Origin: Paludibacteraceae bacterium
GTDB lineage: Bacteria; Bacteroidota; Bacteroidia; Bacteroidales; Paludibacteraceae
Assembly (NCBI GenBank): GCA_024401475.1
Contig: JAKSKZ010000027.1
Span: 1-49,666 of the forward strand
Length of the DNA stretch: 49,666 bases
Direction of reading: 5' to 3'
Shown in pieces: positions 1 to 8,393 of the stretch (its first letter is position 1; every line of letters begins with the position of its first letter). The position numbers were made by a program, and so were the translations under genes. The notes beneath the pieces are model-generated. The model worked only from the letters and a program-made list of their open reading frames with translations. It did not search any database and was not told the DNA's origin.

Positions 1-1336
1 ACTTGGCATCTTTTTTATCTTTGGCGGCTTTTTCTGCGGCTTTTTTCTCCTCCGCTGCCTTCTTTTCTGCCGCTTTCTTTGCCTTTTCAGCCTCCTTTGC
101 CGCTTTCTCAGCAGCCTTCTTTTCAGCCGCGGCTTGTTCCTTCTTCACACGTTCGATTCTTGCCTTTTCTGCAGCCTCGTTAGCCGCCATATTTTGAGCA
201 CGCTTAGCTTCGGCCTCTTTTTTAGCCTGTTCTTTCTTGGCTTGTTCCTTTGCCTCCAATGCCTTTTGTTCTTGCTCGCGCTTATAATTTTCCACAGCCT
301 CCTTTGCCGCAAGATCCAACGTTCTTTGATCTACAGTCTTGTTCTCCTTTTGAGCCTTGATCAACAACTCTTTTCTAGCATTCTCAGCCACTTCGTTAAG
401 AGCCATATCCTGAGCACGTTTTTCATCCAACGCTTTCTTATCGATAGCTTTTTGCTCTTCGGCTTTGGTCTTTTGTTCCATAGCCTTTTGTCTTTCCTGT
501 TCCATCTTTTGAGCCAAAGCAAGGGAGTCCCTATAGGCCAACTCTTTAGCCTTTTCTTGATCAGCCTTAGCTTTAGCAGCGGCCTCGGCTTTAGCTTTTT
601 GCTCTTGCTCCCTTTTCGTCTTCTCAACATACGCTACAAGAGCCCTCTCTTTTGCCTTGCGCTCAGCCAAAGCTTTACGTTCCTGTTCCTCCTTAGCCTT
701 TTGCTCAGCCTCGCGTTTGTTTTTTTCAGCAAGTTCCTTAGCTGCTTTCTCAGCCGCCTTCTTTTCCTCTAACTCCTTTTTCTCCTGTTCGGCTTTAGCC
801 TTTGCCGCAGCCAACTCTTGCTCTTTTCTCGCTTTTTCTTCTGCTTTGGCCTTCTCGTCCTTCTCCTTTTGAGCATTTGTTTGAGTCGACTTATTCTGAT
901 TGTTTGCAGTTTTCTTCGACTGAGCCGATTGTGTCGTATTAGCCGTATTATTAGAGAGCAATGGCTTTGGCAAACGTTCAACAACATGATTGACGCTCAA
1001 CAACATACCATCAGAATCGAGCCATATCTCTCCATCGAGCAATCGAATGCCACGCCAACCCATATCGGTCCAATCCTTAGAAGGATTAGACTGCAGAATT
1101 GTACGCACCATCGTAGAGTCGAAGATTGTACGATAAAGACGAATGAATTCCGACTTATTTTGAAGATATTTAGCATCACCGCTATTAAATGGATAGATCA
1201 CCTTGTCCGCCATTTTTTCAGCATTTCCGCTCTTAACCAATGCTATAAAATCACGAACAACAGTCTCTGTACTCTCGGCAATAGAGATTGCACAAACGCC
1301 CATCATAAGGGCCAAAAGAAATATACGTCTTTTCAT
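1..1336 (-). CDS. Secreted Ala/Glu/Lys-rich helical protein, 3' end beyond window
   Basis: An open minus-strand frame runs from ATG at 1336 to the left edge (445 codons, no stop), so the gene is partial. It starts with a signal peptide (MKRRIFLLALMMGVCAISIA). A compact domain of about 120 residues follows (motifs ETVVRDFIALVKSGNAEKM and SKDWTDMGWRGIRLLDGEI), resembling small NTF2-like or DUF4878-type periplasmic domains; that is an inference. From about residue 155 the protein is an uninterrupted Ala/Glu/Lys/Gln/Arg-rich helix, similar in composition to TolA domain II or a long coiled coil. The plus-strand open frames here are Ser/Phe/Leu-rich shadows of this repeat. The NYN gene lies 30 bp upstream on the same strand, so the two may be co-transcribed. 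The function is unknown; a periplasm-spanning or surface structural role is plausible. Confidence 0.85.
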   Translation of the reverse strand, partial: MKRRIFLLALMMGVCAISIAESTETVVRDFIALVKSGNAEKMADKVIYPFNSGDAKYLQNKSEFIRLYRTIFDSTMVRTILQSNPSKDWTDMGWRGIRLLDGEIWLDSDGMLLSVNHVVERLPKPLLSNNTANTTQSAQSKKTANNQNKSTQTNAQKEKDEKAKAEEKARKEQELAAAKAKAEQEKKELEEKKAAEKAAKELAEKNKREAEQKAKEEQERKALAERKAKERALVAYVEKTKREQEQKAKAEAAAKAKADQEKAKELAYRDSLALAQKMEQERQKAMEQKTKAEEQKAIDKKALDEKRAQDMALNEVAENARKELLIKAQKENKTVDQRTLDLAAKEAVENYKREQEQKALEAKEQAKKEQAKKEAEAKRAQNMAANEAAEKARIERVKKEQAAAEKKAAEKAAKEAEKAKKAAEKKAAEEKKAAEKAAKDKKDAK

Positions 1337-1366
1337 TTCCGTTTCTAAAAATTAAGTAGGTCTATA

Positions 1367-2161
1367 TCAATAGTTTGCTTTTCTTCCTCGTTTGTTAGAA
1401 GAAGGAACCACCTTCTTGTTTCGGACATATATATGTCTAACTTTCGAATATTCAGTCTCTCGTTCATCTATCTCGAAGTGAGGCAAGGACTTAATGAGAG
1501 GGGTCAGTTTCCAAAAACCATATATACGAGGGTCGAAGTCAGGCCTAATCTTATTAAGCATGCTTCCCACCTCGGCAAGAGAAGCCCATCCATTATCGTC
1601 GGCCAAATCATCAATCGTGTTCCTAAACAATTTGACAATGTCATTTCCAACGGCCAGATGTTCCCCCTTCAACTTTGCCGCATCGGCATTTTTGTTTTGA
1701 GACACAGAATCTGAATTACCTGGACGGATGACCTCAATATAAGTGAATTTATCACAAGCAACGATAAATGGTTTCGGCGTTTTTTTCTCGCCTATGCCCA
1801 AAACGAACATTCCAGATTCGCGCAAACGAGTTGCCAAACGGGTAAAGTCGCTATCGCTCGACGCCAAACAAAAACCATCCACCTTCTGAGAATGAAGGAT
1901 GTCCATTGCGTCAATGATCATTGCCGAATCCGTCGAGTTCTTTCCTGTTGTGTAACTATATTGTTGAATAGGTGTTATGGCATTTTCCAGCAAGAGAGGT
2001 TTCCACCCCCCGACAGCAGGACGAGTCCAATCCCCATATATTCTTTTTATGGTAGGTATACCCGATTTGGCCACCTCATCTAGCATATCCTTGATACAAG
2101 AATACGGAATATTATCTGCATCTATAAGCACAGCAAGTCTAAGATCTGCCTTTTCTCTCAT
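1367..2161 (-). CDS. NYN-domain (PIN-like) protein with C-terminal OST-HTH/LOTUS domain
   Basis: 264 aa. The N-terminal 150 residues match the NYN/LabA-type (DUF88, MARF1-like) PIN-fold nuclease family: LAVLIDADNIPY gives the first Asp pair, TDSAMIIDAMDIL the middle acidic residues, and LASSDSDFTRLATRLRE the third acidic cluster. Residues of about 170-235 (DIVKLFRNTIDDLADDNGW through SMLNKIRPDFDPRIYG) look like an OST-HTH/LOTUS RNA-binding domain. A basic tail (SNKRGRKANY) ends the protein. The family is predicted to cleave or bind RNA in the cytoplasm, and the acidic residues suggest an active enzyme. It is divergent from the FabZ-like gene and 30 bp upstream of the secreted Ala/Glu/Lys-rich gene. 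Confidence 0.88.
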   Translation of the reverse strand: MREKADLRLAVLIDADNIPYSCIKDMLDEVAKSGIPTIKRIYGDWTRPAVGGWKPLLLENAITPIQQYSYTTGKNSTDSAMIIDAMDILHSQKVDGFCLASSDSDFTRLATRLRESGMFVLGIGEKKTPKPFIVACDKFTYIEVIRPGNSDSVSQNKNADAAKLKGEHLAVGNDIVKLFRNTIDDLADDNGWASLAEVGSMLNKIRPDFDPRIYGFWKLTPLIKSLPHFEIDERETEYSKVRHIYVRNKKVVPSSNKRGRKANY

Positions 2162-2632
2162 CTCGTTTCGTTTAAGGTGACCTCTATAAATTCACCGTTT
2201 TTAATTTTCAATAATAAGCGACACTTCATAAACTTTTCGGTGCCTTTTGGTTTGTTTTGGCATCTTGCGGTTTGTCGGTCAGTCATAGTGTCCGCACGGC
2301 ACCTCCCCTTCGCACAGCAACCTGCTCAATACAAATTCAAAAGTCCCTCGAAATCGATTTACAGAGGTCACTTAAAATATAAACTACAGCGGTGCTTCGC
2401 TCCCGAAAAAAAACAAAGCCACCGAATATTTAAAAGCAGAGCGGTGTTCCCATAGAACAAAGCACTCTAATTCAAGCACGAAGATAAAAGAAAAAAATGG
2501 AAATGGCACAAAAACAGCACGACATAGTTCATCTCTTCACTCTTTAAAAGGTAAAAAAGTAGTCAAAGTGAAGCGTTATATTATCGACATACAACAATTA
2601 TTTCTATATTTGCACCGAATAAGTTGGACAAT
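2162..2632. other. 470-bp divergent intergenic region
   Basis: No convincing gene was found. The one open frame (2177-2455, plus strand) lacks any family signal and has the composition of non-coding DNA. The right end holds a promoter -7 box for the FabZ-like gene. Nothing else was recognised. Confidence 0.5.
2605..2612 (+). promoter_or_regulatory. Bacteroidetes -7 box (TATATTTG) for FabZ-like gene
   Basis: TATATTTG matches the TAnnTTTG consensus. No clear TTTG lies 19-21 nt upstream. The implied transcript start (about 2618) leaves only a few nucleotides before ATG 2624, which favours ATG 2633 as the translation start. Confidence 0.5.
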
Positions 2633-3001
2633 ATGTTAAAAGACAAATTCTTTTCAATCAAAGAGCAAACGACGGAGGACGAGACCTCCAAATTTGTAGT
2701 AAAACTAAACAAAGAACACAAAATATACGAAGGGCATTTCCCTAACATGCCTGTCGTTCCCGGAGTATGCACACTACAAATGATCAAGGAGTGTGTCGAA
2801 GGGGTCGTTGGCAAAAAATTACGTTATACGAACATTGCCAATTGTAAGTTCTCTGCAATGATTGTCCCAACCCAGGTTGAAGAAGTGGAAATTTCCGCAA
2901 CGATGCAAACCGACGAAAACGGTCTAACCGTAAAAGCCACTGTTAAAAGCACAGAGGCTTCTTATTTAACACTCAAGGCCATTTTAACTGAAATTGCTTA
3001 A
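2633..3001 (+). CDS. FabZ-like hotdog-fold (3-hydroxyacyl-ACP dehydratase family) protein
   Basis: 122 aa from ATG 2633 (an in-frame ATG at 2624 is the alternative). It has the single hotdog domain of the FabA/FabZ group: YEGHFPNMPVVPGVCTLQMI carries the characteristic His-Phe-Pro-x-x-Pro-x-x-Pro-Gly loop with the catalytic His. The usual acidic partner on the following helix is not obvious, so dehydratase activity may be altered. It is followed after about 80 bp by a GT2-DUF2062 glycosyltransferase on the same strand. Such FabZ-like proteins often belong to specialised lipid or pigment clusters (flexirubin or aryl-polyene type), but no ketosynthase or acyltransferase is visible here, so the pathway is unassigned. 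Confidence 0.8.
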   Translation: MLKDKFFSIKEQTTEDETSKFVVKLNKEHKIYEGHFPNMPVVPGVCTLQMIKECVEGVVGKKLRYTNIANCKFSAMIVPTQVEEVEISATMQTDENGLTVKATVKSTEASYLTLKAILTEIA

Positions 3002-3084
3002 TTTTCAGTCACAATCCTTTTCTGATAGTACAACCTTTCAATAATCAGATTTTGGAAAACAATAAAGACGACATAAGATCCAAG

Positions 3085-4227
3085 ATGAAAGAGGTGAGAT
3101 GTTGCATCATCATCCCTACCTACAACAATTCCAAAACCATCGGGAAAGTAATTTCCGATGCTAAAGAATATTGCGACGACATCTACGTGGTAAACGACGG
3201 TTCTACAGACGAAACCCACGACATCATATCCAACATAGAAGGCATCAACCGCATCGAATATACGCCCAACGGAGGCAAAGGCGTTGCCTTGAAAACCGGC
3301 TTAAACAAAGCCCACGACGACGGGTTTAGATATGCCATCACTATTGATTCAGACGGACAGCATTACACAGAAGACATTCCGCTATTCATAGATGCCATAG
3401 AGAAGAATCCCGACGCTATGATTGTCGGAATACGAAACATCCAACAGGAGAACATGCCCTCTAAAAACACTTTCGCCAACAAGTTTTCCAACTTTTGGTT
3501 TAAGACCGAGACTGGGCAATCGTTATCCGACACTCAATGTGGCTATAGGCTCTACCCTCTCGACAAAGTGGCCAACAAGCGATACATCACAAGTCGCTAC
3601 GAATTCGAATTGGAAATATTAGTCCGCTCAGCGTGGAATGATGTCAAAATCATACCGCAACCCATCAAGGTTTATTATGCTCCTGCAGAAGAGCGAGTTT
3701 CCCACTTCAAGCCACTTCGCGACTTCACCCGCATCAGCATACTGAACACCATATTTGTTCTCATTGCGTTCCTTTGGATAAAGCCTCGCAACTTCTTTCG
3801 TTCATTCAACAAAGAGAACTTCAAAAAAATCATCCGCTATTTTTCAGACACGAAAGATAGCAACACTAAAATAGCATCATCCGTAGCTCTCGGCTTTTTC
3901 ATGGGCATCGTCCCTATTTGGGGATGGCAAATGGCAGTGGCTCTTGTCGTCGCCAAATTGCTTCGCCTGAACCATTGGATCGCACTCATTTGTTCCAACA
4001 TAAGCATTCCCCCTGCCATTCCGTTTATTCTTTTCGGAAGCTATGCTACTGGCGGCATCCTTTTAGGCAACGACGCACTCCCCCAACTTGGCAACGTCAC
4101 ATTCGAATCCATCAAAACCGACCTGTTCCAATACATCGTCGGAAGCATCGTCTTTGCCACCATCTGCGCAGCAATAGGATGGATCGTTTCGTACGGACTT
4201 CTTTGCATCTTCAAAAAGAAGAAATAA
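3085..4227 (+). CDS. Family 2 glycosyltransferase fused to DUF2062 membrane domain
   Basis: 380 aa from ATG 3085; an in-frame TTG at 3052 would add 11 residues with no homology signal. The N-terminal half is a GT-A fold: IIIPTYNNSKTIGKVI, then VVNDGSTDET (nucleotide/metal loop) and TIDSDGQH (the DxD-type acidic motif). It resembles dolichyl/polyprenyl-phosphate mannosyltransferase-like GT2 enzymes. The C-terminal part from about residue 240 is DUF2062: ALGFFMGIVPIWGWQMAVAL, a second hydrophobic hairpin (SNISIPPAIPFILFG) and a final membrane segment (VGSIVFATICAAIGWIVSYG). It therefore acts at the inner membrane, probably transferring sugar to a lipid acceptor. It lies directly downstream of the FabZ-like gene and is probably co-transcribed. 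Confidence 0.88.
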   Translation: MKEVRCCIIIPTYNNSKTIGKVISDAKEYCDDIYVVNDGSTDETHDIISNIEGINRIEYTPNGGKGVALKTGLNKAHDDGFRYAITIDSDGQHYTEDIPLFIDAIEKNPDAMIVGIRNIQQENMPSKNTFANKFSNFWFKTETGQSLSDTQCGYRLYPLDKVANKRYITSRYEFELEILVRSAWNDVKIIPQPIKVYYAPAEERVSHFKPLRDFTRISILNTIFVLIAFLWIKPRNFFRSFNKENFKKIIRYFSDTKDSNTKIASSVALGFFMGIVPIWGWQMAVALVVAKLLRLNHWIALICSNISIPPAIPFILFGSYATGGILLGNDALPQLGNVTFESIKTDLFQYIVGSIVFATICAAIGWIVSYGLLCIFKKKK

Positions 4228-4307
4228 GCCTATTGGAGGAATCTATATTTTTTGATATCTTGCAGCCTCTTTAAAGTATAATGTTGTATCCGATAAAATT
4301 TAAAATC

Positions 4308-4949
4308 ATGAAAAGAGGCTTAATTTTCATCATGTCACTCCTTTTTGCCACAACCTTCGCCGAAGCAAAGATTGGCATCGTAAAAGGCCAGTATTCCTAC
4401 CCTGACAAAAGCATTAAAGGATTAAAGACTTGGATTTCAGGCAAACAAGACACTTTCAAATTAAACAAGCAAGGGCGGTTTAAGGTAAAAAACGCCGACT
4501 ACGACAAGGACACACTCGTGTTTGAGTCGTTCAAAGGGCAAACTATCATCGTCCCCCTCAATGGAAATTCGATTGTTAAAATCGACAGAGACGGAAATAA
4601 GACGGACATTCAACTAAGCAAAGAAGAGAGACGACCATCGAGCCTATACGGAGGCGTCATCTTTACGAAAGCCGAATTGGAGCAAACAGGAGAAACTTCC
4701 GTATGGAAAGCCGTCATGGTGAAAAGCCCACAAAAAGCACAAACATCATTCTATATGAGCAACGCACCCCTATGTTTTGTGGATGGTGTTGAGGTTGCTC
4801 TCTTAGAAATGCCCGTCAAAGAAGTAGCATACGTAGAAGTGGTCAAAGCCACCAATGCCAGCACCTCCGCTTTTGGTGTGAGAGGTGCCAACGGAGCCAT
4901 CCTTGTGACAACCGAGGTGAAATGGAAATCCACCTTGGAAGAGGAATGA
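4308..4949 (+). CDS. Exported protein with SusC/TonB-receptor plug-like domain
   Basis: 213 aa from ATG 4308 (upstream ATG 4281 would precede the signal peptide). The signal peptide MKRGLIFIMSLLFATTFAEA is followed by a small beta-rich region (FKLNKQGRFKVKNADYDKDT, like a short carboxypeptidase-D-like repeat). The C-terminal half ends in VEVVKATNASTSAFGVRGAN and GAILVTTEV, the signature end of the TonB-dependent receptor plug of SusC-like proteins. No beta-barrel follows, so this is a free-standing plug-like domain. This arrangement occurs in Bacteroidetes; its role is not known. A strong terminator follows. Confidence 0.82.
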   Translation: MKRGLIFIMSLLFATTFAEAKIGIVKGQYSYPDKSIKGLKTWISGKQDTFKLNKQGRFKVKNADYDKDTLVFESFKGQTIIVPLNGNSIVKIDRDGNKTDIQLSKEERRPSSLYGGVIFTKAELEQTGETSVWKAVMVKSPQKAQTSFYMSNAPLCFVDGVEVALLEMPVKEVAYVEVVKATNASTSAFGVRGANGAILVTTEVKWKSTLEEE

Positions 4950-4964
4950 TTATATAACATAAGT

Positions 4965-4990
4965 AAAGCCTGACTTTTGTCGGGCTTTCT
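4965..4990 (+). terminator. Intrinsic terminator after plug-domain gene
   Basis: Ten-base-pair stem aaagcctgac / gtcgggcttt with a TTTT loop and a short T-rich tail. Confidence 0.85.
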
Positions 4991-5590
4991 TGTCTTTGCG
5001 CATTCCCCTTCAAGAGAGTTATTAATTATCGCACAAAATGCTCATAATATTTATCCATGCTGCAAGTTAGCATTTAACTATCAAAAGAAATACCATATAA
5101 TAATTCATACAAATAAAAAATGAGGAAGTGCTGGAGACAAATCCGAAACCGCCTCATTTTTTTCTGCTGAAAATGCAAAACCACTCTCTTGATGAGAAAA
5201 TATTGTAGAATAATGCAACACAAATAAGAACGACATCTCTATACACCCTTAAAATTCCAGACAATCAAAAAAGGTCCGAAACAAGGAGCATTGGCCTTAA
5301 CCAAATTCAGCAAACCTTACTTTTCCATTCTTCTATACTACTACACATAGCACAAATACGAATGCGAAGAAAGCTAAAATTACCATTACCTATTTTTTTA
5401 ATTTAACGTAAATAGTTAAGAAGATTAAATTGTCAATGCAATTTTTCACTTCTGATAAGAGAGAAAACAAAAACCGTGCCACGACAAGGAAAATTCATCG
5501 ACCGACTAAATCTATCGTACTATCGAGTTCCGTCCAAAATACAACATGCTGGATTTCAAACAATCACACAAGCAAAAAGTTATAAACACA
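4991..5590. other. 600-bp AT-rich intergenic region with one hairpin
   Basis: No supported gene. It separates two convergent genes. At 5115-5163 there is an inverted repeat (aaaaaatgagg ... cctcattttttt) with a 26-nt interior and T runs on both strands, which could be a bidirectional terminator or a small RNA. The remainder is AT-rich and featureless to the eye. Confidence 0.45.
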
Positions 5591-6535
5591 TCATTCTTTA
5601 GTGACCTCACCCGTTTCCAAATCCAAATAATAGATTTCTTGGTCGTAAACGCCTTGCAACTTCAATACTTTCGGTGCATTTTCCTTCCAAGCAAGTCCCT
5701 TGCTGTAATCCTCCCGAGGCAACCATTCGGAAGCCCAAACAACGAAATATTTTTTCTTCCGCTTGTCAAAAGCATAAATCTCCCCATACGGATGTGCCAC
5801 CACCTTAAAAAACTCATTCTCTAAAGAAGTGGAAGTAGGATTCAAAGGAAAGAATGGAACTGCATAATAGACAAACTTCACCCTATTCACATCTGGCAAA
5901 GAGACCACACCATTCTCTTTCTGCCACGCCACTGAATAATTCAGCGGATTTTCCAATGGTAATTTATCATAAAAAGCCAAATAAGGAGTTTCAAGAAGTT
6001 GATTCAAAACCATTTGCATACAAGAATCATTCGTCACTAATCGCTGAGAAATCACCAAAAAGCAACGATTTGTGGAGCGAGAATGGAGTGTTTTAGCCAC
6101 ATTCACACGGCGACCATCCAAACAAAGTTCCGCAACACTTTCATCTTCCAAAGAAACCAACTCTGCCACAAGTCGAGAATTGAGTAAAGTGACATCCGTA
6201 CGACGACTCTCCACCCAAAACTGCAAATACTTCTTACCACAGTGCTCCACCACTTTGGGCACAGGAGCCTCAACACTCAAAGCAAATGACCGATTAGAAG
6301 AGTCCCTACTGAAAATCAGATCACCAGACTCCGCTTCCACCTCCTTGAGAATCACACGCAACGAATAGCCCGCATTCGCCACAGAGAAGGAATCTCGGAA
6401 TAGAATCTCCATCCGCTTCCCATTCTCCGAAAGATATTCACAACGAAATGCATATTTACGAGTCGGCTTTTGCTGCGACCAACCAGCAAACGAAAGCATG
6501 AGCAAAAACACACAGCACAAAAATCGATACCACAT
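5591..6535 (-). CDS. Secreted hypothetical protein
   Basis: 314 aa. An N-terminal signal peptide (MWYRFLCCVFLLMLSFAGWS) precedes a mixed alpha/beta mature region without a recognised domain. The C-terminus has beta-like stretches with aromatic residues (GEIYAFDKRKKKYFVVWASE, QEIYYLDLETGEVT). Predicted location is periplasm or outer membrane. It is convergent with the plug gene and divergent from the GH5 gene, with its own transcription unit. No function is assigned. Confidence 0.75.
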   Translation of the reverse strand: MWYRFLCCVFLLMLSFAGWSQQKPTRKYAFRCEYLSENGKRMEILFRDSFSVANAGYSLRVILKEVEAESGDLIFSRDSSNRSFALSVEAPVPKVVEHCGKKYLQFWVESRRTDVTLLNSRLVAELVSLEDESVAELCLDGRRVNVAKTLHSRSTNRCFLVISQRLVTNDSCMQMVLNQLLETPYLAFYDKLPLENPLNYSVAWQKENGVVSLPDVNRVKFVYYAVPFFPLNPTSTSLENEFFKVVAHPYGEIYAFDKRKKKYFVVWASEWLPREDYSKGLAWKENAPKVLKLQGVYDQEIYYLDLETGEVTKE

Positions 6536-6721
6536 ACGCTTCTAAAATCAGACCTCGAAAAGCTAAAGAATAAAACAAATATATAAGGATATAACGACAA
6601 GGAATTCTTTTTCATACATCTAAAAACATATTCTACAACATCATTTAAAAAAGTATCGACAAAAACCAACAAACTATTTAATCTCCATCAATAAAAAAAG
6701 GCACTTTTAGCAAAAAATGTG

Positions 6722-6753
6722 TTTGGAAAAAAGGTTTATATGTCTTAAATTTG
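6722..6753 (+). promoter_or_regulatory. Bacteroidetes promoter for GH5 gene
   Basis: TTTG at 6722-6725, 20-nt spacer, TAAATTTG at 6746-6753: a full -33/-7 match. It leaves a leader of roughly 75 nt before ATG 6834. Confidence 0.75.
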
Positions 6754-6833
6754 TTATACCGCCAATAGGGAAAAACGAACACATAAAACGTGGCGGGAAA
6801 AATTAACGGATATATAACGAACTATTGATTGCC

Positions 6834-8129
6834 ATGAAGAAACAATTACTTTTATCCATAGCCATGCTTTGTGCGGTGGCAAGCGTTGATGCCCGAAGCA
6901 AATCGGCCAAGAAATCCGAACAAGCCAAACAAGAGAGTGTCATCGTTGCAAGCGACGCCACGCAAAAGGCAAGCAACACTATTGACGCAACGTCTTCCTA
7001 CACAGTAGCAGAGAGTCTCGGTTTGGGTTGGAACCTTGGTAACCAAATGGACGCGTTCAACAACGGAGCTGCCAGCGAGACTTGCTGGGGAAACTCCATC
7101 GCCACTCAAGAAGCCTTCTACAAACTTAAGGCAGCTGGATTCTCTTCCGTCAGAATCCCCGTAACTTGGCTTGGTCATTTCGGAGAAGCTCCCGAATATA
7201 AGATTGATGGAAATTGGATAAATAGAGTTGAAGAACTCGTTGGCTTTGCAGAAAAAGCCGGATTGAAAGCCATCATCAACATTCACCACGACGGTTCTGA
7301 GAGCAAGCACTGGTTGAACATCGTAAAAGCCGTTAACGACAGCAGTGCGAACGAAGCAATCAAAAAGCAACTCACAGCCCTTTGGGTGCAAATCGCCAAC
7401 CATTTTAAATATGCTGGAGATTTCCTAATATTTGAGACATTGAACGAAATCCACGACGGAGGTTGGGGCTGGGGAGAAAACCGCAAAGACAACGGCAAGC
7501 AGTATGCCATCCTCAACCAATGGGTACAGGTCTGCGTAGATGCCATCCGTTCAACAGGAGGCAACAATTCCAACCGCTTCATCGGCATTCCTGGTTATTG
7601 TGCGAACCCAGACCTCACCATCAACAATTTGATATTGCCTAAAGACCCGGCAAAGAACAAGCTACTCGTTTCCGTACACTTCTACGACCCATACGATTAC
7701 GCCATTGCCGACGTCAACACACAATGGGGGCACACAGCCCTCAACGAGAAGAAAGCCAATTGGGGTGACGAATCAAACGTGACGAACATCTTTTCCAACC
7801 TAAAGACAACCTTCATCGACAAGGGTGTTCCCGTCTATATTGGAGAATTCGGCAGCGTTCACCGCAACGACGAACTTTCCGAGAAATTCCGCATGTATTA
7901 CATTGAGTATGTGACTAAAGCAGCCCGTGCCAACAACATCTCCATTTTCTTCTGGGACAACGGAGCCACTACGACAGGAAAAGAATCATTCGGAATCATC
8001 AACCACAGCACAGGTGACTTCATCAACAATGGCAAAGAAGTTATCGACATTCTAACAAAAAGCTATCACTCAACAGATAGCAACTACACGCTCGAAACCG
8101 TTTATCAAAACGCACCTGCAGGTAAATAA
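6834..8129 (+). CDS. Glycoside hydrolase family 5 endoglucanase-type enzyme
   Basis: 431 aa from ATG 6834 (a TTG nine bases upstream is in frame). The signal peptide MKKQLLLSIAMLCAVASVDA is followed by a Lys/Ser/Ala linker to about residue 55 and then a complete GH5 TIM barrel. Hallmarks are LGLGWNLGNQMDA, FSSVRIPVTW, INIHHDGSES, the catalytic acid/base in LIFETLNEIH (Glu205), SVHFYDPY and the nucleophile in VYIGEFGS (Glu338). The sequence pattern resembles subfamily GH5_4 (endo-beta-1,4-glucanase/xyloglucanase), but substrate cannot be set by eye. No carbohydrate-binding module, dockerin or type IX C-terminal domain is seen. Export to the periplasm or surface is expected, for plant-polysaccharide breakdown. 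Confidence 0.93.
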   Translation: MKKQLLLSIAMLCAVASVDARSKSAKKSEQAKQESVIVASDATQKASNTIDATSSYTVAESLGLGWNLGNQMDAFNNGAASETCWGNSIATQEAFYKLKAAGFSSVRIPVTWLGHFGEAPEYKIDGNWINRVEELVGFAEKAGLKAIINIHHDGSESKHWLNIVKAVNDSSANEAIKKQLTALWVQIANHFKYAGDFLIFETLNEIHDGGWGWGENRKDNGKQYAILNQWVQVCVDAIRSTGGNNSNRFIGIPGYCANPDLTINNLILPKDPAKNKLLVSVHFYDPYDYAIADVNTQWGHTALNEKKANWGDESNVTNIFSNLKTTFIDKGVPVYIGEFGSVHRNDELSEKFRMYYIEYVTKAARANNISIFFWDNGATTTGKESFGIINHSTGDFINNGKEVIDILTKSYHSTDSNYTLETVYQNAPAGK

Positions 8130-8147
8130 CTTAGAAATCACCATTGG

Positions 8148-8183
8148 AAAAACGGGCAAACTCGCATGAGTTGTCCGTTTTTC
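8148..8183 (+). terminator. Terminator after GH5 gene
   Basis: Stem aaaaacgggcaaactc / gagttgtccgttttt around a GCAT loop with a T-rich 3' side. Confidence 0.8.
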
Positions 8184-8333
8184 TGCATTAGGGCTAGGCC
8201 ATTTCAAGATTCCATATCTCCAAGAAGGGGAAAATCATAATTCGGGATTAGGGCATACACCTTGTCCATGCGGCACCACAGCTCTTGTCAATAAAAAACC
8301 TCCAACCATTTTTATCAAGTGAATTTTTTGTCG

Positions 8334-8341
8334 TATATTTG
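8334..8341 (+). promoter_or_regulatory. -7 box (TATATTTG) for PEPCK gene
   Basis: TATATTTG matches the consensus; a T-run about 20 nt upstream is a weak -33 element. The leader would be about 45 nt. Confidence 0.55.
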
Positions 8342-8393
8342 CGAGGTTATATGACCAGACGACAAATTACATTATATAATTATATATAAAGTT

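Noticed and set aside
3..1348. Plus-strand open frames rich in Ser, Phe, Leu over the left edge
   Set aside because: They mirror the Ala/Glu/Lys-rich minus-strand gene, lack family signals and have no promoter.
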